NCBI GenBank assembly: GCA_964447145.1
Contig: CAYURW010000067.1
Span: 1 to 14,602 of the forward strand
Direction: 5' to 3'
DNA: 14,602 nt
DNA from: BRH-c25 sp964447145
GTDB lineage: Bacteria > Bacillota > Clostridia > Lutisporales > Lutisporaceae
Both the position numbers and the translations under genes were made by a program. The notes beneath the pieces are model-generated. The model was not told the DNA's origin and ran no database searches. It was given only the letters and a program-made list of their open reading frames with translations. Positions 6,869 through 14,390 of this stretch are shown here, piece by piece (position 1 is the stretch's first letter; every line of letters begins with the position of its first letter).

Positions 6869-7516
6869 ATGAGTTTATTGATGGATATGACTTTGAAGGA
6901 TTACTGTGAATTACTGGGCAGCAGCGAGCCTGCCCCCGGAGGTGGAAGCACCGCTGCGCTATCAGGGGTTTTGGGCGCAGCTCTCACAATGATGGTTGTG
7001 AATCTTTCAGTGGGTAAAAAAAATTATGAAGTCTTGAATGAAGACATTAAGGCACGCTTCATAAAAGAGTTCGAAAATGTAAAAGCCCTTCAGGCAAAGC
7101 TTGCGGAATATGTTGAAGAGGATACAAAGGCCTTTAACAAATTTATTGAAGCACTCAAACTCCCTAAGGATACGGAAGACCAAAAGAAGACTCGCAGGGA
7201 TAAAATGAACGAGGCAAGCCTCTATGCTCTTCAAGTTCCTCTAAGGACTGCTGAGGCTTGCTTTGAGCTGCTTAAAAATCAGGGGACTATTGCCAGGTAC
7301 GGCAATAATAATGCCGTATCCGATGTGGGGGTGGGGGCTTTGCTGGCATTATCCGGGCTTTTGGGCGCCGTGCTGAATGTGAACATCAATCTGCCCGGGA
7401 TTGCGGACAAAGATATTAAGGCGGAAGCGGATGAAAGATGCAGAAAGCTTTCGGCTGAGGGACGGAGGCTTCAAAATGAAATACTGGATATAGTGAATTC
7501 CAGGATAGGACAATGA
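6869..7516 (+). CDS. fchA: Formiminotetrahydrofolate cyclodeaminase, stand-alone
   Basis: A 215-residue protein of the FTCD_C (cyclodeaminase/cyclohydrolase) family. It converts 5-formimino-tetrahydrofolate to 5,10-methenyl-tetrahydrofolate and ammonia. The family signature PAPGGGSTAALSG is at 21-33, and the helical core includes VPLRTAEACFELL and NNAVSDVGVGALLALSGLLGAVLNVNINL. In mammals this domain is fused to the formiminotransferase; in clostridia it is often separate, as here. GGAG lies seven bases before the ATG, 18 bp after the hutI stop, so it is the third gene of the hut transcript. No clear terminator follows. The stand-alone formiminotransferase (FtcD) partner is not in the window. 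A methenyl-THF cyclohydrolase role is possible but less likely next to hutHI. Confidence 0.92.
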   Translation: MSLLMDMTLKDYCELLGSSEPAPGGGSTAALSGVLGAALTMMVVNLSVGKKNYEVLNEDIKARFIKEFENVKALQAKLAEYVEEDTKAFNKFIEALKLPKDTEDQKKTRRDKMNEASLYALQVPLRTAEACFELLKNQGTIARYGNNNAVSDVGVGALLALSGLLGAVLNVNINLPGIADKDIKAEADERCRKLSAEGRRLQNEILDIVNSRIGQ

Positions 7517-7574
7517 AGCTATCGTCAAAGTACTGTATATATTTCCAATATATGATAGAATCATACAAATATTA

Positions 7575-7601
7575 TTTACAAAATAGATTTTATGGTATAA
7601 T
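7575..7601 (+). promoter_or_regulatory. Extended -10 promoter for the cheW locus
   Basis: A perfect TATAAT at 7596-7601 is preceded by TGG, giving an extended -10 (TGnTATAAT). TTTACA at 7575-7580 is a near-consensus -35, with a short 15-bp spacer. Transcription would start near 7608, giving a leader of only about 14 nt that is almost wholly ribosome binding site (AGGGGGGA). This marks a separate transcription unit from the hut genes. Confidence 0.55.
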
Positions 7602-7621
7602 GAACAATAGGGGGGATTTTT

Positions 7622-8071
7622 ATGGCAGAAGTGCAATTTGTAGTTTTTAGGCTCAATAAGGAAGAGTATGGCATTAATATTATGCAAGTGCAAGAAATAG
7701 GATCCTGCCCGGAATCGGTCAAAGTGCCAAATACCCCTGACTTTATTGAAGGTGTGATAAATCTCAGAGGCAATGTTATTCCGGTGATTAATTTGAAAAA
7801 AAGGTTTAATATACCCGGACAGGATTTAGCCGAAAATGCCAGAACTGTTATTGTGAATCTTAGGGACAAGCAGGTGGCTTTTATCGTGGATGATGCCTCG
7901 GAGGTGCTGGCAATAGACGAAGCCGACATACAGGAACCACCTGAAATAATTGCAGGGGTTGACAGAAAATACATTACGGGCATAGGGAAATCCGGGGATA
8001 GGCTTTTGGTAATTCTCGATCTGGATTTGTTGTTTGATAAGCAGGAGCAGGAGCAGCTTGCGGCCATTTAG
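7622..8071 (+). CDS. cheW: CheW-like chemotaxis coupling protein
   Basis: A 149-residue single CheW domain. It has FVVFRLNKEEYGINIMQVQEI at the N-terminus, then TPDFIEGVINLRGNVIPVINLKKRF, which is the most conserved CheW block. VAFIVDDASEVLAI and a C-terminal YITGIGKSGDRLLVILDLDLLF follow. CheW normally couples chemoreceptors to the CheA kinase at the membrane. No cheA, receptor or other che gene is near; the next genes are a DegS-type kinase and a DegU-type regulator. AGGGGGG lies six bases before the ATG. The distance to the kinase start is 32 bp, so it is likely first in that operon. Whether it still serves chemotaxis or has been adapted to this pair cannot be read from sequence. Confidence 0.94.
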   Translation: MAEVQFVVFRLNKEEYGINIMQVQEIGSCPESVKVPNTPDFIEGVINLRGNVIPVINLKKRFNIPGQDLAENARTVIVNLRDKQVAFIVDDASEVLAIDEADIQEPPEIIAGVDRKYITGIGKSGDRLLVILDLDLLFDKQEQEQLAAI

Positions 8072-8103
8072 TGCAATGAATTAAGTTCTCAGCTAAGCGG
8101 GGG

Positions 8104-9264
8104 GTGTCCATTATTGACAGATTAAATGAAATAATTAAAAACACTGTCGAAGCCATCGAAAAAAGCAGGAGCGAAATATTCAGCATAGCCGAGAATGCCC
8201 GCAACGAATGCCGGGTAGCGGAGGAAGAACTCGAAAAAATTAGGGTGGCTACATCGGAACTGATAAAAAATGTCGATAAGCTTCAGAAGCTTGATAAAGA
8301 TTGTCGGTATCAGCTTATGATGGTTAGCAAGGATATAAAAGACCACAGTGAGAAAGATGTAAAAAAGGCTTACGATAGGGCAAGAGATATCCAAGCGCAG
8401 CTGTTGGCCAAAACAGCAGAAGAGCAGATGCTTATTCAAAAAAGGGCTGAAATGGAGAGAAGGCTCAAGACAGCAAGGGATACCTTAAAAAAGGCTGAGA
8501 CTCTTGTTTCCAGGGTAGGCATTGCAATGGGCTATTTAAGCGGGGAATTGCAGGATATTTCAATACAGCTAAGCGATATCAAGCAGAAGCAATATCTGGG
8601 CATAAAGCTGATAAAAGCGCAGGAGGAAGAAAGGAAGCGGGTTGCCAGGGATATCCATGACGGCCCCGCACAGCTTATAGCCAATCTTGTCATAAAGGCC
8701 GAGCTATGTGAAAAGCTTATTGATAAGGATAAAGAGAAGGCAAAAAATGAGCTGAGCAGCCTGAAGGATTTTCTGCGTTCCAGCCTCAGGGACGTAAGAC
8801 AGATCATATATAACCTGAGACCGATGTCATTGGACGATTTGGGGCTTATTCCCACCCTTCAGAGATACATAGCCAAATATATCGAAGAAAGCAACATACC
8901 TGTCGAATTTTTGGTATTGGGAGAACCCAAACCATTAAAGCCGGTTGTCGAGCTTGCAGCCTTCAGGATCGTGCAGGAAGCACTGACCAACATAAAAAGG
9001 CACTCCGGCGCCAAAAACGCAAGCATAAGCGTTGAGTATGCCGGCAATCAGGTAAATCTTCTCATAAGCGATGACGGGAAGGGTTTTGATAAAAAAGAAA
9101 TTCAAATGACAAAATGGGAAGATGCCGGATACGGGTTACTCAATATAAAAGAAAGAGTCGAACTCCTAAATGGAAAGTTTGATATTAGAACAGCCCGTAA
9201 CAAGGGCACCAGAATATTTGCGAGCTTGGCCGTGGATATAGGTGAGGAGGGACAATGTGAATAA
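8104..9264 (+). CDS. DegS-type cytosolic sensor histidine kinase
   Basis: A 386-residue protein whose plan matches B. subtilis DegS throughout. A long coiled-coil sensor region (about 5-165) has no membrane helix. A HisKA_3 dimerisation domain follows, with the phospho-accepting His185 in EEERKRVARDIHDGPAQ. The HATPase_c domain shows the N box (QEALTNIKRHS, N296), G1 (DDGKGFD, 323-329) and G2 (GYGLLNIKERV, 342-352). It should autophosphorylate and pass phosphate to the DegU-like protein encoded next. The start is unclear. GTG at 8104 has the G-rich AAGCGGGGGG run directly against it, so spacing is poor. ATT at 8110 or 8113 would be better spaced but non-standard. It overlaps the next gene by 8 bp. 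Confidence 0.95.
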   Translation: MSIIDRLNEIIKNTVEAIEKSRSEIFSIAENARNECRVAEEELEKIRVATSELIKNVDKLQKLDKDCRYQLMMVSKDIKDHSEKDVKKAYDRARDIQAQLLAKTAEEQMLIQKRAEMERRLKTARDTLKKAETLVSRVGIAMGYLSGELQDISIQLSDIKQKQYLGIKLIKAQEEERKRVARDIHDGPAQLIANLVIKAELCEKLIDKDKEKAKNELSSLKDFLRSSLRDVRQIIYNLRPMSLDDLGLIPTLQRYIAKYIEESNIPVEFLVLGEPKPLKPVVELAAFRIVQEALTNIKRHSGAKNASISVEYAGNQVNLLISDDGKGFDKKEIQMTKWEDAGYGLLNIKERVELLNGKFDIRTARNKGTRIFASLAVDIGEEGQCE

Positions 9265-9907
9265 AATACACATATTGATCGCAGATGACCACTCCATAGT
9301 CAGAGAAGGGCTCAAACAGCTTCTGGAGTTGGAGGAGGATTTTGAGGTAGTGGGGCAGGCCTCTAACGGAGTTGAGACCATAGAGAAGGTCAGGGAGCTC
9401 AAACCGGATGTGCTGCTTTTGGATATAAATATGCCTCTGATGAATGGAATAGAGGCGCTTAAAAAGCTTAAGAAAGATGAAATAGATACAAAAGTAATAA
9501 TACTTACAATACATGAAGACAGGGAATACCTTCTGGAGACAATGGAGATAGGGGCTTCGGGCTATGTTCTCAAAGATTCCGATTCGGCCAGCTTTTTCAA
9601 GGCTATAAGGGATGCATATATTGGTGAGTCATATATACAGCCAAAATTAGCCATAGATTTGGTAAGGGAATTAAACAAACCCAAGGTGACCAGGAACAGA
9701 TACGATAACGATCTGACACAGAGGGAATACGAAGTTATTGCGCTTATAGCAGACGGTATGAACAACAAGGACATAGCGGACAAGCTTTTTATCAGCGAAA
9801 AAACAGTAAAGAATCACGTTTCCAGCATATTCAGGAAAATAAATGTAAGCGGCAGGACCCAAGCCGCTATCTACGCATTCAAAAATAATATAACAAAGCA
9901 AAGATGA
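9257..9907 (+). CDS. DegU-type NarL/LuxR response regulator
   Basis: A 216-residue protein. The receiver domain (about 1-120) has the acidic pair D10/D11, phosphoacceptor D56 in VLLLDINMP, T84 and K106. The LuxR-type helix-turn-helix occupies about 154-212 (LTQREYEVIALIADGMNNKDIADKLFISEKTVKNHVSSIFRKI). Similarity to B. subtilis DegU is high along the whole length, including the ISEKTVKNHVS recognition helix. It is the likely transcription-factor partner of the kinase encoded just upstream. Start choice: GAGGAGGG at 9244-9251 lies five bases before the GTG at 9257. An upstream GTG at 9242 in frame overlaps that binding site. The start lies inside the kinase's last codons (8-bp overlap), so translation is probably coupled. 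Target genes are unknown. Confidence 0.95.
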   Translation: MNKIHILIADDHSIVREGLKQLLELEEDFEVVGQASNGVETIEKVRELKPDVLLLDINMPLMNGIEALKKLKKDEIDTKVIILTIHEDREYLLETMEIGASGYVLKDSDSASFFKAIRDAYIGESYIQPKLAIDLVRELNKPKVTRNRYDNDLTQREYEVIALIADGMNNKDIADKLFISEKTVKNHVSSIFRKINVSGRTQAAIYAFKNNITKQR

Positions 9908-9966
9908 CTGTGTGATTTTGGGCGGGGAAAAGCTGCAAGTAAATCCATTATAGGTTTATGTTGCGG

Positions 9967-9984
9967 CTTTTGTTTTTACAAAAG
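9967..9984. repeat. Small 7-bp hairpin after the DegU-like gene
   Basis: CTTTTGT and ACAAAAG are separated by a TTTT loop. The arms are perfect but AT-rich, so it is a weak terminator candidate at best. It sits in the 176-bp spacer between the DegU-like gene and the TPR gene. The spacer also carries TATAAT at 10041-10046, a possible -10 with no good -35, so the TPR gene may have its own promoter. Confidence 0.3.
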
Positions 9985-10083
9985 TCAGGAGCCATTTCAA
10001 ATAGCAGTTTACCGGTGTATTCTATATATGCTAAACTATATATAATATTGGCAATAGGCGGCCGTGGGATTGGTGATGCAGAT

Positions 10084-11793
10084 ATGGGCAATAAAGTTGT
10101 TGCATTTGAAAGAGGAGCGGAATTCTACTTTAACCTTGGATATAAATATATCCAAAAGGGTAAATTGGAGACTGCCTTGAGATATATTGAAAAAGCCGTC
10201 AGGCTCAAACCCTATGACAGCTTTATTCTGTTTAATTATGCGGGGCTGTTGTCAGAGAATGGGGATATAGGACGTTCCACCGAGGTTCTGATCAATATAG
10301 TCAAGGATATTGATCCTGATTATCTTGAGTGTTATTTCGGTTTGGGGTGCAACTATATGCAGCTTCAAAAAATAAAAAAATCCTCTGAGTATTTTGGGCT
10401 CTATCTTGAAAAAGCCCCTGAGGGCGAGTTTGCAGAAGAGGCGGAAGAATTACTGGAAATGCTCTCAACCATAAAAGATGCTAATAATAATTTAGATGAT
10501 GAAGAACTTGAGAAGATCTACAAAATTGAAGAAGAGGCAATCGATCACCTGGAAAAGAGAGAATATGAAAAGGCTACCCAGAAATTCGAAAAAGTTGTAA
10601 AAATGCTTCCCAATGCTATACCTGCAAGGAATAATCTTTCATTGGCATATTACTATCTGGGTTTTTTGGATAAAGCAGCTGAGCTTGCCCTGGAGGTTCT
10701 TTCCTATGAGGAGTCCAATGTACATGCGAATTGCAATCTTGCATTATTCTACAATAAACAGGGTGCAATGAGCCTGGTTAAGAAACAAATAAGGGTGATC
10801 AACAAAATTCAAACTGATAACGAGGATCTGCTGTACAAGATAGGGGATACCTACGGAGGGCTGGGCAGACATAACAGCGCATACAAAACCTTCAGAAAGC
10901 TTCTGACCCTCGACTTAAAGAATCCTATATACATACATTTCGCAGCAGTTTCGGCTTTTAACAGCAGAAGGTATAAAGAGAGTATAAGGCTTTGGGAGAA
11001 GCTTTCGATCCTTGACAAAGGGAATATGGTCTCCGGCTATTTTATCGCTGCGGCTAAAGACCAGCTGGAGGCCGAAAATAGAGACCTGCATTTTTCATAT
11101 ATATATCAGCTTCCAAAGGACGAAATCAAAAATAGGCTTGATTTTATATATAAGTTTATTGAAATGCAAGGGATTGAATGCAGAAAGGCTCTTGCAGCCA
11201 ACAAATATGCTCCGGATATAATATACTTTGGGATGGACTTTGATAAATACTTTTTAAGGAAGCTCCTTTACAATAAGATAAAGAATGAGAAGTTGATTGA
11301 GATGGAACACGTTATAAGAAAGTTCATGCTGAGGGATGGGGTAGAGAATTATATAAAAATGGAATCGGTGTTCCTCTTAAATTCCATAGGAGCCAAGGAG
11401 CCATATACAGTGAATTTTGACGGCGAGGTGAGAAATGTTACTATAGATTCTCTGGACTTTCCGGAATCCGAATGGGAAAAATCATGGGGAGAAGTGAAAC
11501 GCAAGGCTCTGTCCATGATGCGGGGTCTGTATAAAAGGCCCTACAGGAAAATTGTCGAGGATATCTGGTATGAATTTATAAAATCAACTTTCCCCCAGGT
11601 ACCTGAAATAGACGATGTAAATACATGGGCTGCGGCCTTGGAATATATATACTGCCGACTGTGCAACTCTAAGGCCCTGGAGCATCACCTTGCAGAGAAG
11701 TACAAAATATCCTCTGACTCCCTGCTGCAAAAGGCCGGACTGATTAACAATGCAATAAAAAGCAAGTTCCAATTCAGAGAAGAAAAAAAGTAA
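10084..11793 (+). CDS. Large TPR-repeat protein with an uncharacterised C-terminal domain
   Basis: A 569-residue protein from the ATG at 10084. At least seven or eight tetratricopeptide-type helix pairs occupy about 11-340, for example AEFYFNLGYKYIQKGKLETAL, ECYFGLGCNYMQ, ARNNLSLAYYYLGFLDKAAEL and YKIGDTYGGLGRHNSAYKTF. The last 220 or so residues are helix-rich and charged, with no motif I recognise. TPR proteins usually act as protein-binding scaffolds; no enzymatic residues are seen. The frame is open back to 9958, but those 42 codons read as non-TPR and contain the possible TATAAT, so I use the later ATG, whose ribosome binding site is weak. It lies 176 bp after the DegU-like gene on the same strand. 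It could be part of that locus, but this is inference. Its stop codon lies inside the terminator stem. Confidence 0.88.
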   Translation: MGNKVVAFERGAEFYFNLGYKYIQKGKLETALRYIEKAVRLKPYDSFILFNYAGLLSENGDIGRSTEVLINIVKDIDPDYLECYFGLGCNYMQLQKIKKSSEYFGLYLEKAPEGEFAEEAEELLEMLSTIKDANNNLDDEELEKIYKIEEEAIDHLEKREYEKATQKFEKVVKMLPNAIPARNNLSLAYYYLGFLDKAAELALEVLSYEESNVHANCNLALFYNKQGAMSLVKKQIRVINKIQTDNEDLLYKIGDTYGGLGRHNSAYKTFRKLLTLDLKNPIYIHFAAVSAFNSRRYKESIRLWEKLSILDKGNMVSGYFIAAAKDQLEAENRDLHFSYIYQLPKDEIKNRLDFIYKFIEMQGIECRKALAANKYAPDIIYFGMDFDKYFLRKLLYNKIKNEKLIEMEHVIRKFMLRDGVENYIKMESVFLLNSIGAKEPYTVNFDGEVRNVTIDSLDFPESEWEKSWGEVKRKALSMMRGLYKRPYRKIVEDIWYEFIKSTFPQVPEIDDVNTWAAALEYIYCRLCNSKALEHHLAEKYKISSDSLLQKAGLINNAIKSKFQFREEKK

Positions 11794-11813
11794 AGCATAT
11801 GCTTTACTTTTTT
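11784..11813. terminator. Bidirectional intrinsic terminator overlapping two stop codons
   Basis: AAAAAAGTAAAGC (11784-11796) pairs perfectly with GCTTTACTTTTTT (11801-11813) across ATAT. The run of six T on the + strand (and six A to the left, T on the minus strand) gives a classic U-tract each way. The TPR stop (11791-11793) and the minus-strand flavin reductase stop (11804-11806) both lie within the hairpin. Confidence 0.85.
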
Positions 11814-12397
11814 GATGCAGAGGATCCAAATTTGCCCGTAAGTTCTGCTAAGGCCCTGTATTCGCCCTGGTTATAACAAATAAGATCTGCTTTGTTAAGG
11901 TCCGGTTTTCCAGATCCTTTCAAAAGTCTCTTTTCAACATTCACACAAAGTATTTCGGCTATAAACATATCATGGGAGCCTAATGTTATTGAGTCTCTGA
12001 CCCGGCATTCCAAATTCACGGGGCATTCCCCGATGCAAGGAGCATCTATCATATTTGATTTCTGCGGTGTAAGGCCCAGATACCCAAATTTATTTATATT
12101 TCTGCCGGATTTTGTTCCACAAAAATCAACGGCATAGACCAGGTCTTTATTCGGAATGTTTACCGCAAAATTGCCCGTGCTTTCTATGATGTTGTGGGAG
12201 AATCTTTCGGGTCTTATCGACACATGAAGCATTGCCGGTTCTGAACAAACTATTCCGGTCCAGGCTACTGTTATAATATTGTTTACCCCTTCTCTGCTCC
12301 TGCAGGATACCATTACAGCCGGTACAGGGTAAAGGAGGGTAGCGGGCCCCAACATTTGCTTTTCAATCCCACCCGTATTTACATCAGCATCCTTCAA
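11804..12397 (-). CDS. Flavin reductase-like (flavoredoxin-type) FMN-binding protein
   Basis: A 197-residue protein of the flavin reductase domain family (split-barrel FMN fold, flavoredoxin subgroup). Typical blocks are MLGPATLLYPVPAVMVSC near the start, NNIITVAWTGIVCSEPAMLHVSIRP, HNIIESTGNFAVNIP and DFCGTKSGRNINKFGY. The C-terminal half has AEILCVNVEK. The family includes NAD(P)H:FMN oxidoreductases and electron-carrier flavoproteins; which one applies here is not clear. The start is TTG. A GGGAGGT ribosome binding site, lying in the last codons of hflC, is eight bases upstream, and no better start exists nearby. It begins 3 bp after the hflC stop, so it is translationally linked to hflKC. 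It shares a terminator with the facing TPR gene. Confidence 0.9.
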   Translation of the reverse strand: MKDADVNTGGIEKQMLGPATLLYPVPAVMVSCRSREGVNNIITVAWTGIVCSEPAMLHVSIRPERFSHNIIESTGNFAVNIPNKDLVYAVDFCGTKSGRNINKFGYLGLTPQKSNMIDAPCIGECPVNLECRVRDSITLGSHDMFIAEILCVNVEKRLLKGSGKPDLNKADLICYNQGEYRALAELTGKFGSSASKK

Positions 12398-12400
12398 AAG

Positions 12401-13282
12401 CTAATACCTCCCTGTAATATATTTCGCATAGGGCGAATTAGACGGTATCACAATTACCGGTTCACCTTTCAATGTGGTTTTGTAAGAATCCAAAGTCAAA
12501 TATAATTCAAAAAATTCCGGATCCTTTCCATAAGCTCCGTTATATATTTTAGCCGCCTCCTGTTCTCCCTCGGCGATTATCTCCTTAGCCTGCCTGTCAG
12601 CCCTGGCAAGCATTTCTCCTACTTCCCTGTCCGTTTCGGCCTTTATTTTGATTGCTTCCGCATCTCCCTGGGACAAATATTCCTGAGCCTTGCTTTCCCT
12701 TTCCGATATCATCCTCAGATATACAGATTGCTCATTGGTTGCCGGCAGGTCAGCCCTTTTCATTCTTATGTCTATTAATGAAATTCCTATATCATTCTGC
12801 TGTAAGATGCCGTTGACCTTATCCCTGACAACTAAGTCAAAATCACTTCGGGAGCCCGTATTCAGGTTTATTATCTGATCAAAATTCAGTCTGCCCAGTT
12901 CAGTGCGCGCATTGGAATATATTATATCCCCCAGCCGGGTTTCTGCCGCCTGGACTGTTCTCAGGGATTCGATCATTTTTTGAGGATTTGTTATATTCCA
13001 TATGGCATAATAATCCACCATTATTCTCTTTTTATCAAGAGTGTTGATCTCTGCGGGAGGAACATCATAGAGCAGAGTGTATTTCGGCAGACGGGATATT
13101 GTTTGGAACATAGGCATTTTCACCTTTAGGCCCGGTTCGTCTATTATATTTACTATTTTGCCGAACTGACGAACTATCGTGTATTGGGCAGGGGTGGTTA
13201 TATACATACTGTTCAATAAAACGATAAACGCTATAAATATTATTAAAGAAATTATTGTTATGCTTATCTGCTTTTTGTTCAT
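12401..13282 (-). CDS. hflC: HflC, SPFH/prohibitin-family membrane protein
   Basis: A 293-residue protein with one N-terminal membrane helix (about 7-25), then the SPFH/band-7 domain. Typical features are PAQYTIVRQFGKIVNIIDEPGLKVKMP, the block RIMVDYYAIWNITNP, and a helical tail rich in Ala/Glu/Lys (SERESKAQEYLSQGDAEAIKIKAETDREVGEMLARADRQAKEIIAEGEQEAAKIY). In E. coli HflK and HflC form a membrane complex that encloses and restrains the FtsH protease. The ATG overlaps the hflK stop by one base (ATGA arrangement), and AGGGAGGG lies just upstream, so the two are made together. FtsH is not in this window. The gene ends in the ribosome binding site of the flavin reductase. Confidence 0.95.
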   Translation of the reverse strand: MNKKQISITIISLIIFIAFIVLLNSMYITTPAQYTIVRQFGKIVNIIDEPGLKVKMPMFQTISRLPKYTLLYDVPPAEINTLDKKRIMVDYYAIWNITNPQKMIESLRTVQAAETRLGDIIYSNARTELGRLNFDQIINLNTGSRSDFDLVVRDKVNGILQQNDIGISLIDIRMKRADLPATNEQSVYLRMISERESKAQEYLSQGDAEAIKIKAETDREVGEMLARADRQAKEIIAEGEQEAAKIYNGAYGKDPEFFELYLTLDSYKTTLKGEPVIVIPSNSPYAKYITGRY

Positions 13283-14364
13283 CAGTTTTTCCCTCCCTTG
13301 CTGCTGATGGTTTCTATCGGCATATACTTCACTGTGCCGGTCCCCTCATCCATTATATATATCTTCATGCCAGGCAGCGTTTGATTCAGAGTTTCTATAA
13401 CCAGTCGCTGCTTTGTAACCGATTTGTTCTTTTCATACTCTGTATAAATTGCATTGAAGGTGGCTACATCCCCCTTTGCCTTTTCTATTCTCTCCGTCCT
13501 CAAACGTTCCGCATTGCTTATTAGCGCCGCCTCTGTACCCTTTGCGGCATTTAGCTTCTCGTTTTTATATTTTGTTGCTTCATTTATCTTTGTTACTTTT
13601 TCTTCCCTTGCCGATGTGACCCTCTTAAATGCCTGATCCACTTCACTTGTCGGCAGATCCACGTCCTGCAGGTTCACGTTGACTATATTGATTCCTATGT
13701 CATAATCGGCTACCAGCTTTACCAGTGTAGCTCTTACGTCATTCATTATCTGTGACCTTCCGTCGGTCAAAACATCGTCAACCTTTGTGCTGCCTATTAT
13801 CCCTTTTAATGAAGTTGATACTGCATTTCGAAGGGTAAGCACAGGGTCCTCATTATTATATACAAACTTGATTGGGTCCACTATGCGCCATTGGACTTCA
13901 AAATCCGCCATTATGATATTTTCATCACCGGTTATCATTTTAGCCTCATTCTGCACTACAGTTACCTCGCCACCGGCGGAATCCGCCTTATTATTATATC
14001 CCGATGTATTCTCAATATATCCGAAGGTCAGTGAATATGTCTCTTTTGACAGCTTTTTTACCTTCTGGACAAAAGGCAGCTTGAACCGCAATCCGGGCTC
14101 CACAATATCAGGATTTGGCTTGCCCAAGGTTATCAGGAAAGCATACTCGGATTGATCCACGGAGTAAAAGCAGCTGCTGGCAGAAATCAGCAATACCAGA
14201 GCTACCGGTATAATGATCACATATTTTCTGTATTTCGCAAACTGGGAAATCACATCCTTGGCATTTTCGGCATAATTCTTCTTCCTCAGCCGAAGAAGCC
14301 GTAAAGCCAAGAAAAAAGCGGCAAGAACTATAAAAAGGCCGAAAAACTTTAATAAAACAGTCAA
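13282..14364 (-). CDS. hflK: HflK, SPFH/prohibitin-family membrane protein
   Basis: A 360-residue protein. Two hydrophobic segments are seen: about 5-23 and about 48-68, the second directly before the SPFH domain (YSVDQSEYAFLITLGKPNPDIVEPGLRFKLPF). The domain continues with NIIMADFEVQWRIVDP and DIGINIVNVNLQDVDLP, followed by a long charged helix (REEKVTKINEATKYKNEKLNAAKGTEAALISNAERLR). This is the HflK partner of the downstream hflC. The extra N-terminal helix is an addition to the single anchor of the E. coli protein. The start is TTG with GAGGAGAG eight bases upstream; no ATG gives a better site. Only 26 bp separate the start from the 24-bp repeat array, so the promoter must lie in or beyond that array. 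Confidence 0.94.
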   Translation of the reverse strand: MTVLLKFFGLFIVLAAFFLALRLLRLRKKNYAENAKDVISQFAKYRKYVIIIPVALVLLISASSCFYSVDQSEYAFLITLGKPNPDIVEPGLRFKLPFVQKVKKLSKETYSLTFGYIENTSGYNNKADSAGGEVTVVQNEAKMITGDENIIMADFEVQWRIVDPIKFVYNNEDPVLTLRNAVSTSLKGIIGSTKVDDVLTDGRSQIMNDVRATLVKLVADYDIGINIVNVNLQDVDLPTSEVDQAFKRVTSAREEKVTKINEATKYKNEKLNAAKGTEAALISNAERLRTERIEKAKGDVATFNAIYTEYEKNKSVTKQRLVIETLNQTLPGMKIYIMDEGTGTVKYMPIETISSKGGKN

Positions 14365-14390
14365 TATAATCTCTCCTCATTAATAGACTT

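Noticed and set aside
9958..10083. N-terminal extension of the TPR protein (42 codons)
   Set aside because: It reads unlike the TPR region, contains a possible TATAAT, and has no good ribosome binding site; the ATG at 10084 is preferred.
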